Shown piece by piece: positions 6,733-16,128 of a stretch of 64,000 nucleotides of DNA. The DNA comes from an uncultured Polaribacter sp. (lineage in GTDB: Bacteria; Bacteroidota; Bacteroidia; Flavobacteriales; Flavobacteriaceae): NCBI GenBank assembly GCA_943846595.1, contig OX044355.1, forward strand, positions 2,223,501 through 2,287,500, given 5' to 3'. The notes below the pieces were generated by a model. The model searched no databases and was not told the DNA's origin. It worked only from the letters and a program-made list of their open reading frames with translations. Made by a program: the position numbers and the translations under genes. Positions within the stretch are counted from its first letter, which is position 1, and each line of letters begins with the position of its first letter.

Positions 6733-9648
6733 TTAATCAATAATTGCATTTTGGATGATCTGCTGAATTTTTGTGCGCATGTCCTGTTGAACCAATCCGT
6801 CATTTTCCATGGTTGGATAGACTCTATTTGATAAGAAAATATAGACAATTCCACTTACTGGATCTGCCCAGGTATAGGTGCCCGTAAAACCGGAATGACC
6901 AAAACTCTCCTCGGAAACACAACCACAAGTAGCTTTCACTTCTGGATCTAACTGCGGCTTGTCAAAACCCAAACCTCTGCGAACTTTCTCCTCAGAAAAA
7001 TACCGTTTGTTAAATTTCGTGATGGTTTCGGTTTTTAGATATCTTTTGCCTCCATAAAACCCTTTTTGTAAATACATTTGCATCATCTTTGCAATGTCAT
7101 TGGCATTGGAAAATAGCCCGGCATGTCCACCAATACCCCCCAACATGGCAGCGCCCATATCATGTACATTACCATGCAATAATTGGTTTCTAAAATAACG
7201 ATCTTGTTCTGTAGGAATTATTTCTTTCTTGTTGAATTTATGAAGCGGTAGATAGGTCATTCTATGCGCACCCAGGGCTTGATAAAAGGTTTCATCGGCT
7301 AATTTTGCCAAGCTCTTTTTGTATTTTTTCTCCAGCACTTCTTTAAAGATATAATACCCTAAATCGCTGTATTTATACCCCGCCGCTTCTCGTTGTGGAG
7401 CTTCTTTGATATAGGCATAAATACTGTCTTTATAATTTTTTCTTAGATAGAGGTTTTCGGCCACTTTGGTCTTGTACAAAGCAGTCTTTTTAGTGCTATA
7501 GAATTGCTGTAAATTAGCTCCTGTTATACTGTCCTGTGTGCCTTTATAAAAAGGAATCCACGATTTTAGGCGTCCATTATGGGAGAGCATTTCTTTGACG
7601 GTAAGGGTATCTTTGTTCGATTTTTTATAGAAAGGAAGCAGTTCTTTCAATGTTGAATTTAAAGAAAATACCCCCTCCTCTTCTGCTTTCATAATCAAAG
7701 GTAAGGAAGCTAAAATTTTAGTAAGAGATGCCACATCATAAAGATCGGAATTGGTTACTTTTTTTTGTTGATTATTGGTATGATGACCAAAACTTTTCTG
7801 GTAAACAACCTTCCCTTTTCTAGCAACTAAAACTTGGGCGCCGGGAGCCATTTTTTCTTTTAAAATAGTATCTATTGTTTTTTCAATATTTTTTAATTTT
7901 TCTGAAGACAACCCAACTTCTTCGGGGATTGAATAGCCCAATCTATATAAGTTAGAAGTTAACAATCCAAGTCCCTCTGGAAACTCTTTTTTAATCGATA
8001 CTGGCAATTTCCCTTGGGCTGTAATGGCGCCGAAAATAAGTTGTGCTGTAAGTTCTTGTGCGATGCGACTGTTCTGATAAGCGACCACAATACTCTCAAT
8101 ATTTGTAAAAGATCTTACTTGTAACAAGCTGTATGGACTTGCGAAAACAGACAAAATTACTCTTTTAGTTCGTACAATTTCTTGTAATTTATTTCGATCT
8201 TTTTTACGGAACTTATGACTTTTCCATGGATGTAAATTCGATGTATGAAAACCAACAATCACAGTGCTATATGGTTTTAATTTCTGATTTAATTGGGCAT
8301 CATTGGCCGATAAAACATCAATTTCAGCATACTGCTTTAGCATAGAAACAAAATGTTCTCCGGAGTCATCTCCAAGAGCTACATAGGCAATTTGCTGTTT
8401 CTCAAGTTCTCTTATGGGAAGAAGTTGTGCTTCATTTTTAATGACCGTTAACGATTTTTCAACTAATTTTCGGTGGAGTACTGCATCTTGAACCGTATTT
8501 AAGTCTTCATGTAAATTGGGTATGGCTACCGGTTGGTAATCATGTAGACCCACGACATACTTGGCTGCCAAAATTTTACGCACAGAAAAGTCCAAACGTT
8601 CCTCTGTTAAAACTCCGGTTTTTAAAGCGTTTTTCATTAATTGAACAGACTCTGGAACGTCTTGCGGTATTAACAATAAATCATTTCCTGCTAAGATAGC
8701 CGCTAAATCTATTTCTGAAGCGGAAGAATAATTGGCGGCTCCTTTCATATTGAGCCCATCCGTTATAATCAACCCTAAAAAGCCCATTTTCACTTTTAAG
8801 AGATCAGTCACAATTTTTGGGGATAATGAGGACGGCAAAGCTGCATTTGGTTCTATTTTAGGAATGCTTAAATGTGCGGTCATGACACTTGCAACACCGG
8901 CTTCGAACATTTTTTTATAAGGGTACAATTCTAAAGTATCTAAGCGTTGCGCGTCAAAATTAACAACGGGCAAAGTATGGTGGGAGTCGGTTGCCGTATC
9001 TCCGTGTCCAGGGAAATGTTTTGCATTTGCCAAGACTCCTACGCTTTGCATTCCTTTTGTAAAGGCAATGGACTTGTCGGTTACATTCATTTTATTTTCA
9101 CCAAAAGAACGGTTGCCAATGATTGGATTGTCTGGATTGGTATTGATGTCTACTACGGGCGCAAAATTAATATGTATTCCTAATCTTTTACAGTGTGCTC
9201 CTACTCGTTGGCCAAATTGCTCAATGAATGAATTCTCTTGAATGGCCCCTAATGTCATGTTCCAGGGATATCGAAACGTATTTTTTAAACGCATATCCAA
9301 CCCCCATTCACCATCGATACCAATGAGTAAAGGCACTTTGGATAAGGCTTGGTATTTATTGGTTAAAACAGCTTGTTTTGTGGGAGTTCCTTGCATGAAA
9401 ATTAAATTCCCTACATGGTACTTGCGAATCAATTCTGAGATAAAATCTTCGTGTTTTTGATCCAGGTTTGAATAGGCTTGCACCATAAACAACTGCCCTA
9501 TTTTCTGATCAATCGTCATTGTAGTCATCAAGCTATCTACCCAAATTTGCTGGGCTTTAAAATCGGCTGCTCTAAGCGGGGCAACACTTTGAGCACACAG
9601 GTTTGAGACTACCGCAATACAAAATACGAACAGTAACTTTTTTTTCAT
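6733..9648 (-). CDS. Secreted GH3 beta-N-acetylhexosaminidase-like enzyme fused to a serine beta-lactamase-fold domain
   Basis: This is a 971-residue exported two-enzyme protein. After the signal peptide (MKKKLLFVFCIAVVSNLCAQ) comes a GH3 N-terminal domain (about 35-375) with the NagZ-type KHFPGHGDTATDSHHTLP loop and the nucleophile region ITDGLNMKGA. A GH3 C-terminal-like segment follows. From about 590 there is a serine-hydrolase domain with SLTK (Ser near 642), a YSDLGY segment and HSGFTGT in place of the KTG box. This architecture is known in Bacteroidota and suggests recycling of peptidoglycan or amino-sugar glycans in the periplasm. It is transcribed alone on the minus strand. Confidence 0.88.
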   Translation of the reverse strand: MKKKLLFVFCIAVVSNLCAQSVAPLRAADFKAQQIWVDSLMTTMTIDQKIGQLFMVQAYSNLDQKHEDFISELIRKYHVGNLIFMQGTPTKQAVLTNKYQALSKVPLLIGIDGEWGLDMRLKNTFRYPWNMTLGAIQENSFIEQFGQRVGAHCKRLGIHINFAPVVDINTNPDNPIIGNRSFGENKMNVTDKSIAFTKGMQSVGVLANAKHFPGHGDTATDSHHTLPVVNFDAQRLDTLELYPYKKMFEAGVASVMTAHLSIPKIEPNAALPSSLSPKIVTDLLKVKMGFLGLIITDGLNMKGAANYSSASEIDLAAILAGNDLLLIPQDVPESVQLMKNALKTGVLTEERLDFSVRKILAAKYVVGLHDYQPVAIPNLHEDLNTVQDAVLHRKLVEKSLTVIKNEAQLLPIRELEKQQIAYVALGDDSGEHFVSMLKQYAEIDVLSANDAQLNQKLKPYSTVIVGFHTSNLHPWKSHKFRKKDRNKLQEIVRTKRVILSVFASPYSLLQVRSFTNIESIVVAYQNSRIAQELTAQLIFGAITAQGKLPVSIKKEFPEGLGLLTSNLYRLGYSIPEEVGLSSEKLKNIEKTIDTILKEKMAPGAQVLVARKGKVVYQKSFGHHTNNQQKKVTNSDLYDVASLTKILASLPLIMKAEEEGVFSLNSTLKELLPFYKKSNKDTLTVKEMLSHNGRLKSWIPFYKGTQDSITGANLQQFYSTKKTALYKTKVAENLYLRKNYKDSIYAYIKEAPQREAAGYKYSDLGYYIFKEVLEKKYKKSLAKLADETFYQALGAHRMTYLPLHKFNKKEIIPTEQDRYFRNQLLHGNVHDMGAAMLGGIGGHAGLFSNANDIAKMMQMYLQKGFYGGKRYLKTETITKFNKRYFSEEKVRRGLGFDKPQLDPEVKATCGCVSEESFGHSGFTGTYTWADPVSGIVYIFLSNRVYPTMENDGLVQQDMRTKIQQIIQNAIID

Positions 9649-9667
9649 CTGAGTATTCTTTCAATTT

Positions 9668-10153
9668 TTATACCAAAAAACGTTTGTGCCAACTTTTGCT
9701 GACTGCAACTTCCCAATTATTTTCAAAATCTTCTTTTGTAGCAATCATATTGTTAAAAACAATCGTCGATGCGGTGATTTTTTTTGCTTTGGCAAAACGC
9801 TGAAAAACAGGCAGTTTTACAATATTAATGGTCTCATTATCTTTAAAACTAATGTTCATTTTGTCCATTAAATCTACTTGTAATTCAGATTGTAAGGCTT
9901 GTACAAATCGAACGGAACTATCGATGGAGCAGCCAGAAACATTGTTAAAACTTTCATCGACTGCCAATACTAAAAACTGGTTGTATTTAATAGTAAAAGA
10001 TCCTTTTAAATCATCTCCATGCCGTGTCCATTGATTGATAAAGTCTTCCGATTTTGCTGAAATAAATTCAATTTCTGAATCCGTAAACTCTCGATCGGAT
10101 TGGTAGATCCAAACACGAGAATTATTAGGTAAGTTTTTATAATGGGTATACAT
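9668..10153 (-). CDS. Conserved Flavobacteriia protein of unknown function
   Basis: This 161-residue soluble protein (MYTHYKNLPNNSRVWIYQSDR at the start) belongs to a small family widespread in Bacteroidota that databases often call 'ABC transporter ATPase'. No Walker A or signature motif is present, so that name is not supported. It has no signal peptide or membrane segment. It lies 19 bp upstream of the GH3 fusion gene on the same strand and is likely cotranscribed with it. The function is unknown. Confidence 0.6.
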   Translation of the reverse strand: MYTHYKNLPNNSRVWIYQSDREFTDSEIEFISAKSEDFINQWTRHGDDLKGSFTIKYNQFLVLAVDESFNNVSGCSIDSSVRFVQALQSELQVDLMDKMNISFKDNETINIVKLPVFQRFAKAKKITASTIVFNNMIATKEDFENNWEVAVSKSWHKRFLV

Positions 10154-10225
10154 TTTGAAAGCTTTTAATTAATTTACAGAGGCATAGGCTCCTACTATTT
10201 TTTTCAGGATCTTTGTCCAATCCTA

Positions 10226-10256
10226 GATTTGTCAGGTTTTGAAAATCTAACAGATC
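10226..10256. repeat. Intergenic imperfect palindrome
   Basis: GATTTGTCAGGTTTT pairs with AAAATCTAACAGATC across a 1-nt centre, with three G-U or mismatched positions. The core resembles the 'ACCTGACAGGTTTT' type of intergenic palindrome common in flavobacterial genomes. It lies behind the exonuclease gene but has no T-run on that strand, so it is a doubtful terminator. Confidence 0.45.
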
Positions 10257-10263
10257 TTTTTAA

Positions 10264-11091
10264 TTATCTTAAATTAAACTTCTGTTGTAAAGCTTGTAAT
10301 TTTTCGGATTCAGTCATGGTTTTTTTTGGAGCTGTCATTCGATCTTTAATTTCTTGCAATACTTTTTTAGTATACAAGGGAAAATCTGCATTCTGCATCC
10401 AGTTATGATATCCTGGATTTTCTTTTAATACGGCTTCCACAGTTCTTCCTTTGTGTTTTCCAAAAGAAAAGATCTCTTCACCTTCTTCATTCCTAAGTAT
10501 AAAACCTGCAAAATCGGCCCTTTTTCCGTGAGTTGAATAGGCACTTAAGGCATCGACAGAGTTCTCAATATCATCATATTTTTCTAATTGTGCTAATAAA
10601 ATTTCATAGGTTGCGTTGGTGTCTGCTTCTGCACCATGGGCTCCTTCCAAGACTTTACCACAGTAAAATTGATACCCTGCTCCCAAGGTTCTTTGTTCTT
10701 TTTTATGAAAAATAACTTGCACATCAATGGCTTTCCTGTCTTTCATATTGAAATCAATTCCTGCGCGCATTAGCTCTTCTGCTAATAGAGGAATATCAAA
10801 TCTATTTGAATTGAATCCCGCTAAATCACAGCCGGCAATCATGGTATCAATTTCTGGAGCTAGCTCTTTAAAAGTAGGCTTGGTCACCACTTGCTCGTTG
10901 GTGATTTTATGAACTGCGGTTGCTGCTGCTGGAATTTCTACTTCTGGATTTACCAACCAAGTTTTACTTTCTTTATTTCCGTTTGGAAATACTTTTAAAA
11001 TCGCAATCTCCACAACCCGATCTGTTGCAATATTAACACCGGTAGTTTCTAAATCAAAAAATACTATGGGTTTTGTTAAATTTAAATTCAT
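10264..11091 (-). CDS. DEDDh 3'-5' exonuclease (DNA polymerase III epsilon-like) with ExoX-like C-terminal domain
   Basis: This protein contains a DnaQ-like exonuclease fold. FFDLETTGVN gives the first DE pair (ExoI), FNSNRFDIPLLAEEL is the ExoII region, and HGAEADTNATYEIL holds the HxxxxD of ExoIII. After about residue 200, the segment FSFGKHKGRTVEAVL followed by a conserved Trp-Met is the ExoX-type C-terminal domain. The 275-residue length fits the stand-alone Bacteroidota proofreading-like nuclease. It probably degrades single-stranded DNA or RNA 3' ends in repair. Confidence 0.85.
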   Translation of the reverse strand: MNLNLTKPIVFFDLETTGVNIATDRVVEIAILKVFPNGNKESKTWLVNPEVEIPAAATAVHKITNEQVVTKPTFKELAPEIDTMIAGCDLAGFNSNRFDIPLLAEELMRAGIDFNMKDRKAIDVQVIFHKKEQRTLGAGYQFYCGKVLEGAHGAEADTNATYEILLAQLEKYDDIENSVDALSAYSTHGKRADFAGFILRNEEGEEIFSFGKHKGRTVEAVLKENPGYHNWMQNADFPLYTKKVLQEIKDRMTAPKKTMTESEKLQALQQKFNLR

Positions 11092-11427
11092 CTTTTATTT
11101 TTTTCGCTTTTTTTTATGAAAAATCAGTCTATTAATAGCAAACTATAAAAACGATTTTGAAATCGACTATTTCCTAAATTCATCTTTAGAAAATAACTAA
11201 GTATAAAGATATGAAAAATAGTGGTTTTGAGCCCTCAAAAAAAACGCCTTCTGTAAATGTATTTTTACGAGTTTTATTTGCTGTTAAATATAGCACTTTT
11301 GCCTTGTGGAAATAGGACTATGAATCAATGAACTCGTTCAAAGAGAAACACAAAATTTCTTCCTACTTTAGGGAGTTCTAAATAGCTGTAATACTGAATA
11401 TAGGAAGTAAATTTCAACTATTTATTT
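11092..11427. other. 336-bp intergenic region, possible 34-codon ORF
   Basis: This AT-rich spacer lies between the exonuclease and purM, which are both on the minus strand. The only coding candidate is a plus-strand frame at 11211-11315 (ATG to TAG, 34 residues, MKNSGFEPSKKTPS then a short hydrophobic stretch). It has no recognised relatives and no visible promoter. No RNA gene or strong hairpin was recognised. Confidence 0.35.
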
Positions 11428-12606
11428 TTAATATTCAAAAACACCATACGGACTTTTGATGGTCAATTTTTTGGAATCAGCTGCAGCAACACTACCCACA
11501 ATTTGAGCGTTTACATTGTAAGATTTAGAAATAGCAATAATCTCTTCTGCAATTTCTGGAGCAACATAAATTTCCATTCTGTGTCCACAATTAAAAACTT
11601 GATACATTTCTTTCCAATCGGTATTGGATTGTTCTTGTATCAATTTAAATAAGGGGGGTACTGGAAATAGGTTGTCTTTTACAATATGTAATTGTTCTAC
11701 AAAATGTAAGATTTTAGTTTGGGCTCCTCCTGAACAGTGCACCATTCCGTGAATTGTTTTGGAATCGAATTTGGATAAAATTTCTTTAATGATCGGAGCA
11801 TAGGTTCTTGTTGGAGACAAGACTAATTTTCCTGCATCTATCGGCGAATTTACGACAGCATCTGTTAATTTAGTATTTCCAGAATAGACCAATTCTTTGG
11901 GAACAGCGGCATCAAAACTCTCTGGATATTTATCGGCTAAATATTTATGAAACACATCGTGTCTTGCGGATGTTAATCCGTTAGACCCCATACCGCCATT
12001 GTATTCCGTTTCATAGGATGCTTGTCCAAAAGATTCCAATCCAACAATGACATCGCCAGGCTGAATATTGGCATTGTCTATTACTTCCGAGCGTTTCATT
12101 CTTGCTGTTACGGTAGAATCTACAATAATCGTTCGCACCAAATCGCCAACATCTGCGGTTTCTCCTCCCGTAGAATGAATGGTGACTCCAAAGCCTTTTA
12201 AATCTGCTATTAATGCTTCTGTTCCGTTGATAATTGCGGATAAAACTTCTCCTGGAATTTTACTTTTATTTCGGCCAATGGTCGAAGACAACATAATATT
12301 GTCTGTTGCCCCAACACAGAGTAAATCGTCAATATTCATAATCAATGCATCTTGTGCAATGCCTTTCCATACAGAAATATCACCTGTTTCTTTCCAATAC
12401 ATATAGGCCAAAGAAGATTTTGTTCCAGCGCCATCTGCATGCATTATCAAACAATACTCTTCATCGTTTGTTAGATAATCGGGGACAATTTTACAAAATG
12501 CTTTTGGAAACAACCCTTTATCGATGTTCTTAATTGCATTGTGCACATCTTCTTTCGATGCAGAAACGCCTCTTTGTGCGTATCTTTTGGAAATTTCTTG
12601 ACTCAT
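11428..12606 (-). CDS. purM: Phosphoribosylformylglycinamidine cyclo-ligase (AIR synthase), Bacteroidota long form
   Basis: PurM closes the imidazole ring of AIR in purine synthesis, converting FGAM with ATP. The sequence begins MSQEISKRYAQRGVSASKED, similar to PurM, and contains the HADGAGTKSSLAY substrate/ATP loop, the NIDDLLCVGA segment and HSTGGETADVGDLV. At 392 residues it is about 45 longer than the enterobacterial enzyme, normal for Bacteroidota. It sits alone, downstream of glnN on the same strand, rather than in a purine operon. Confidence 0.85.
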   Translation of the reverse strand: MSQEISKRYAQRGVSASKEDVHNAIKNIDKGLFPKAFCKIVPDYLTNDEEYCLIMHADGAGTKSSLAYMYWKETGDISVWKGIAQDALIMNIDDLLCVGATDNIMLSSTIGRNKSKIPGEVLSAIINGTEALIADLKGFGVTIHSTGGETADVGDLVRTIIVDSTVTARMKRSEVIDNANIQPGDVIVGLESFGQASYETEYNGGMGSNGLTSARHDVFHKYLADKYPESFDAAVPKELVYSGNTKLTDAVVNSPIDAGKLVLSPTRTYAPIIKEILSKFDSKTIHGMVHCSGGAQTKILHFVEQLHIVKDNLFPVPPLFKLIQEQSNTDWKEMYQVFNCGHRMEIYVAPEIAEEIIAISKSYNVNAQIVGSVAAADSKKLTIKSPYGVFEY

Positions 12607-12678
12607 GGTAGGGATTGTGTTGTTGTTGTTGCAAATTTAGTCTTTTGATAAAAAAAAAGCCACAATTTGGGAATGATT

Positions 12679-14862
12679 TTATCTGGTAAAAAGCAATTCT
12701 CTATATTTTGTTAATGGCCATAAATTATCATCCACCATGGTTTCCAACTTATCACAATGATATCGTATTTCTTCGAAAAAAGGTTTTACTTGATTGCAAT
12801 ACAACTCGGCAGATTTTAATCCGCTGTGCTTGTTGGCATTTTTACGTTCTTGGGTCATTTTATTTACCAAGGCATTGATTTCGGTAATATGATTTGAAAT
12901 GACCATAATTAACTCTATTTGCTCTTTGGCAATATTTTTGAAATTCTCACCAAAGATTTCTTTCAAATTCTTGGTATTTTCTAGGAGTGTGTTCTGATAA
13001 ATAATCGCAGTTGGCACCACATGGTTTCTAGAAATATCTGCCAACACTCTACTTTCTATTTGTATTTTTTTGGTGTACTCTTCCAATTCAATTTCGTAAC
13101 GCGCTTCAATTTCTACTTTACTCATGACATCCATTTCTTCATACAAGTCAATCACAGCTTTCGATGTTTTGACTTTCAATGCTGCTGGCGTAGTTTTGTT
13201 ATTACTTAATCCGCGTTTTTTAGCTTCTTTTTCCCAAGCATCTCCATAACCATCCCCTTCAAATCGAATCTTTTTGGATGCTTTGATGTATTCTCTTAAA
13301 ACATTAAATACAGCTTCGTCTTTTTTCAGGTTTTTCGTCTCGACTAATTGATCAACTTCAATTTTAAATTCTTTTAATTGTTTGGCAACAATTGTATTTA
13401 GCACCGTCATTGGTGTAGCACAATTCGACCACGAACCTACTGCTCTAAATTCAAATTTATTTCCTGTAAAAGCAAATGGAGAGGTTCTGTTTCTGTCGGT
13501 ATTGTCTAATAAAATCTCAGGAATTTTACCAATAATATTTAGTTTTAAATCTGTTTTTTCTTGGGGTGATAACTTCCCTTTTGTGACATTTTCTAATTCA
13601 TCTAAAACTGCAGATAACTGACTTCCTATAAACACCGACATGATTGCTGGTGGTGCTTCGTTAGCTCCTAGGCGGTAATCATTGCTTGCAGATGCAATGG
13701 AAGCTCTTAGCAATTCTTGGTTTTCATAAACAGCTTTAATGGTGTTCACAAAAAAGGTTAAGAATTGTAAATTTTTCATGGGTGTTTTTCCGGGGCTTAA
13801 CAAATTGACACCTTTGTCTGATGATAAAGACCAATTGTTATGTTTTCCTGAACCATTAATACCTGCAAATGGCTTTTCGTGAAACAATACTTTAAAATGA
13901 TGGCGCTTAGATACTTTTTCCATCACATCCATTAATAAGGAGTTGTGATCTACGGCTAGATTAGCTTCTTCAAAAATGGGCGCCAATTCAAACTGATTGG
14001 GTGCCACTTCGTTGTGTCTTGTTTTTACAGGAATGCCCAACAACATGCATTCTTGTTCTAAATCTTGCATAAAACTCATAGCACGGGCTGGAATGGTTCC
14101 AAAGTAATGATCGTCTAATTGTTGCCCCTTGGCAGGAGAATGCCCTAATAGGGTTCTACCAGTCATTAAAATATCGGGTCTTGACAATGCCAAAGCTTCG
14201 TCAATTAAAAAATATTCTTGTTCCCATCCTAGGGTTGCATTTACTTTCGACACATTTTTATCAAAATATCTACACACTGCAGTAGCCGCTGTATCAACAG
14301 CCTGTAAAGCTCTTAATAAAGGCGTTTTATTGTCCAACGCTTCACCTGTATAGGATACAAAAATAGTAGGAATACACAAGGTCGTTTCATAGACAAATGC
14401 GGGTGATGTTGGATCCCAAGCAGTGTATCCTCTTGCTTCAAAAGTATTTCTAATACCTCCATTTGGAAAACTAGAAGCATCGGGTTCTTGTTGCACCAGT
14501 TGCTCGCCATCAAATTTTTCTACAGCCAAACTTCCATTGATCGATTCGAAAAAAGAATCATGCTTTTCTGCGGTTGCACCTGTTAAGGGTTGAAACCAAT
14601 GGGTATAATGCGTCGCCCCTTTAGACATTGCCCAATCTTTCATACTTACCGCAACTTGATCGGCGATTTTACGGTCTATCCTTTTCCCATGAACAATTGC
14701 ATCCATTACACTTTCATAGGCAGCACTAGTTAAATATTGCTGCATCGCATTATTATTAAAAACGTTTTTCCCAAACAAAGAGGATCTTTTTTCGGATTCA
14801 ACAATTTTAATCGGTTTTCTATTGAGTGTTTCTTGTAAAGCATTAAACCTAATGATTGACAT
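12679..14862 (-). CDS. glnN: Glutamine synthetase type III
   Basis: This is a type III glutamine synthetase (727 residues), the long dodecameric form typical of Bacteroidota and cyanobacteria, which makes glutamine from glutamate, ammonia and ATP. Recognisable blocks include LGWEQEYFLID (catalytic acidic motif, around residue 212), KTRHNEVAPNQFELAPIFE, and GINGSGKHNNWSLSS (the ATP/glutamate loop). The gene is divergent from glnA, a class II enzyme, with 170 bp between them, and has its own promoter with a perfect -7 box. Two classes of synthetase side by side suggest a nitrogen-assimilation locus. Confidence 0.95.
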   Translation of the reverse strand: MSIIRFNALQETLNRKPIKIVESEKRSSLFGKNVFNNNAMQQYLTSAAYESVMDAIVHGKRIDRKIADQVAVSMKDWAMSKGATHYTHWFQPLTGATAEKHDSFFESINGSLAVEKFDGEQLVQQEPDASSFPNGGIRNTFEARGYTAWDPTSPAFVYETTLCIPTIFVSYTGEALDNKTPLLRALQAVDTAATAVCRYFDKNVSKVNATLGWEQEYFLIDEALALSRPDILMTGRTLLGHSPAKGQQLDDHYFGTIPARAMSFMQDLEQECMLLGIPVKTRHNEVAPNQFELAPIFEEANLAVDHNSLLMDVMEKVSKRHHFKVLFHEKPFAGINGSGKHNNWSLSSDKGVNLLSPGKTPMKNLQFLTFFVNTIKAVYENQELLRASIASASNDYRLGANEAPPAIMSVFIGSQLSAVLDELENVTKGKLSPQEKTDLKLNIIGKIPEILLDNTDRNRTSPFAFTGNKFEFRAVGSWSNCATPMTVLNTIVAKQLKEFKIEVDQLVETKNLKKDEAVFNVLREYIKASKKIRFEGDGYGDAWEKEAKKRGLSNNKTTPAALKVKTSKAVIDLYEEMDVMSKVEIEARYEIELEEYTKKIQIESRVLADISRNHVVPTAIIYQNTLLENTKNLKEIFGENFKNIAKEQIELIMVISNHITEINALVNKMTQERKNANKHSGLKSAELYCNQVKPFFEEIRYHCDKLETMVDDNLWPLTKYRELLFTR

Positions 14863-14897
14863 ATGAGTAATTTTTGATTGAATAAAATTTAATAATA

Positions 14898-14928
14898 CAA
14901 ATATACCCTTTCATTTTTAGGGATTAAA
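14898..14928 (-). promoter_or_regulatory. glnN promoter
   Basis: On the minus strand TTTA (14928-14925) is followed by 19 bp and then a perfect TATATTTG (14905-14898), matching the Bacteroidota TTTG-N19-TAnnTTTG pattern at all but one base. The glnN start codon lies 36 bp downstream. Confidence 0.6.
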
Positions 14929-14967
14929 TAATTTTATTAACATTCTTATGATTTTACCCCCTATTTT

Positions 14968-14998
14968 TTTGATACCTCGTCAAAAATTTTCATTTTTG
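14968..14998 (+). promoter_or_regulatory. glnA promoter
   Basis: TTTG (14968-14971), a 19-bp spacer and CATTTTTG (14991-14998, one mismatch to TAnnTTTG) form a Bacteroidota-type promoter. The glnA ATG is at 15033, leaving a short leader. Confidence 0.6.
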
Positions 14999-15032
14999 CA
15001 GAGTTAATATTATTCATTTATAACTCTTTACA

Positions 15033-16058
15033 ATGGCAAAAATTAAATTAGAATACATTTGGTTAGATGGTTATTACCCAACTCAGAACATGAGAAGTAA
15101 AACCAAAGTAGAAGAACATGAAAACTTTCAAGGAACGATTGAAGAACTTGGAAACTGGTCTTTTGATGGTTCGTCTACAAAACAAGCTTCTGGAGGTGCT
15201 TCTGACTGTTTATTAAAACCGGTTGCAATTTATCCAGATCCTACAAGAAGAAATGGATATTTAGTAATGACCGAAGTTTTAAACGCTGATGGTACACCGC
15301 ACGTTTCTAACGGAAGAGCAACAATTGAAGATGAAGACAACGATTTCTGGTTTGGTTTTGAGCAAGAATATTTTATTATGGATACCAAAACACAATTGCC
15401 TTTAGGATTCCCTATTGGTGGTTATCCAGCTCCACAAGGAATGTACTACTGTTCTGTAGGAGGAAAAAATACACACGGTAGACTTTTAGTTGAAGAGCAT
15501 GCAGATTTATGTATTGATGCTGGCTTAAACTTTGAAGGAATTAACCAAGAGGTTGCTTCTGGACAATGGGAATACCAATTGTTTGCAAAAGGTGCGAAAC
15601 AAGCTGGGGACGAAATTTGGATATCTCGTTATTTACTAGACCGTTTAACAGAACAATACGGTTACTACATCGACTACCATCCAAAACCTTTAGGAAAAGA
15701 TATGGATTGGAATGGTTCTGGAATGCATGCTAACTTTTCAAACAGCGTTTTAAGAGAATGTGGTTCTAAAGAAACATACGAGAAAATTTGTGAAGCTTTT
15801 AGACCGGTAGTAAAAGATCATATTGCAGTATATGGTGAGTTTAACGACCAACGTTTAACGGGTGACCATGAAACTGCATCTATTAACGATTTCTCTTATG
15901 GAGTTTCTGATAGAGGCGCTTCAATCCGAATTCCAATTATTACCGTTGAAAAAGGATGGAAAGGTTGGTTAGAAGACAGAAGACCTGCTTCAAACGGAGA
16001 TCCATATAAGATTGCTGGTAGAATTATTAAAACGGTAAAATCAGCGAATATTAGCTAG
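15033..16058 (+). CDS. glnA: Glutamine synthetase, class II-like (eukaryote-type short form)
   Basis: This is a 341-residue glutamine synthetase resembling class II enzymes. The N-terminal beta-grasp part contains WSFDGSSTKQASG. The catalytic domain has FGFEQEYFIMD (acidic metal ligands), NFEGINQEVASGQWEY, and GSGMHANFS, with RLTGDHETA and GVSDRGASIRIP near the C-terminus. It is the short form normal for Bacteroidota. The gene is divergent from glnN and is followed by a strong terminator. Together the two may respond to nitrogen status, which is inference from their arrangement. Confidence 0.95.
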   Translation: MAKIKLEYIWLDGYYPTQNMRSKTKVEEHENFQGTIEELGNWSFDGSSTKQASGGASDCLLKPVAIYPDPTRRNGYLVMTEVLNADGTPHVSNGRATIEDEDNDFWFGFEQEYFIMDTKTQLPLGFPIGGYPAPQGMYYCSVGGKNTHGRLLVEEHADLCIDAGLNFEGINQEVASGQWEYQLFAKGAKQAGDEIWISRYLLDRLTEQYGYYIDYHPKPLGKDMDWNGSGMHANFSNSVLRECGSKETYEKICEAFRPVVKDHIAVYGEFNDQRLTGDHETASINDFSYGVSDRGASIRIPIITVEKGWKGWLEDRRPASNGDPYKIAGRIIKTVKSANIS

Positions 16059-16077
16059 ATTTCAAAATAAATACACT

Positions 16078-16108
16078 AAAAAAGGCTCGCAAATTGCGAG
16101 CCTTTTTT
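16078..16108 (+). terminator. Intrinsic terminator of glnA
   Basis: A 13-bp stem (AAAAAAGGCTCGC with its complement), loop AAATT and a T-run end the glnA transcript 20 bp after its stop. It also faces the convergent antiporter gene and may serve both strands. Confidence 0.9.
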
Positions 16109-16128
16109 TATGCATTCAATTATTTTTT

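Noticed and set aside
6733..9648. The GH3/beta-lactamase fusion as a misassembly or novel chimera
   Set aside because: The architecture is established in Bacteroidota, and the reading frame is intact over 971 residues.
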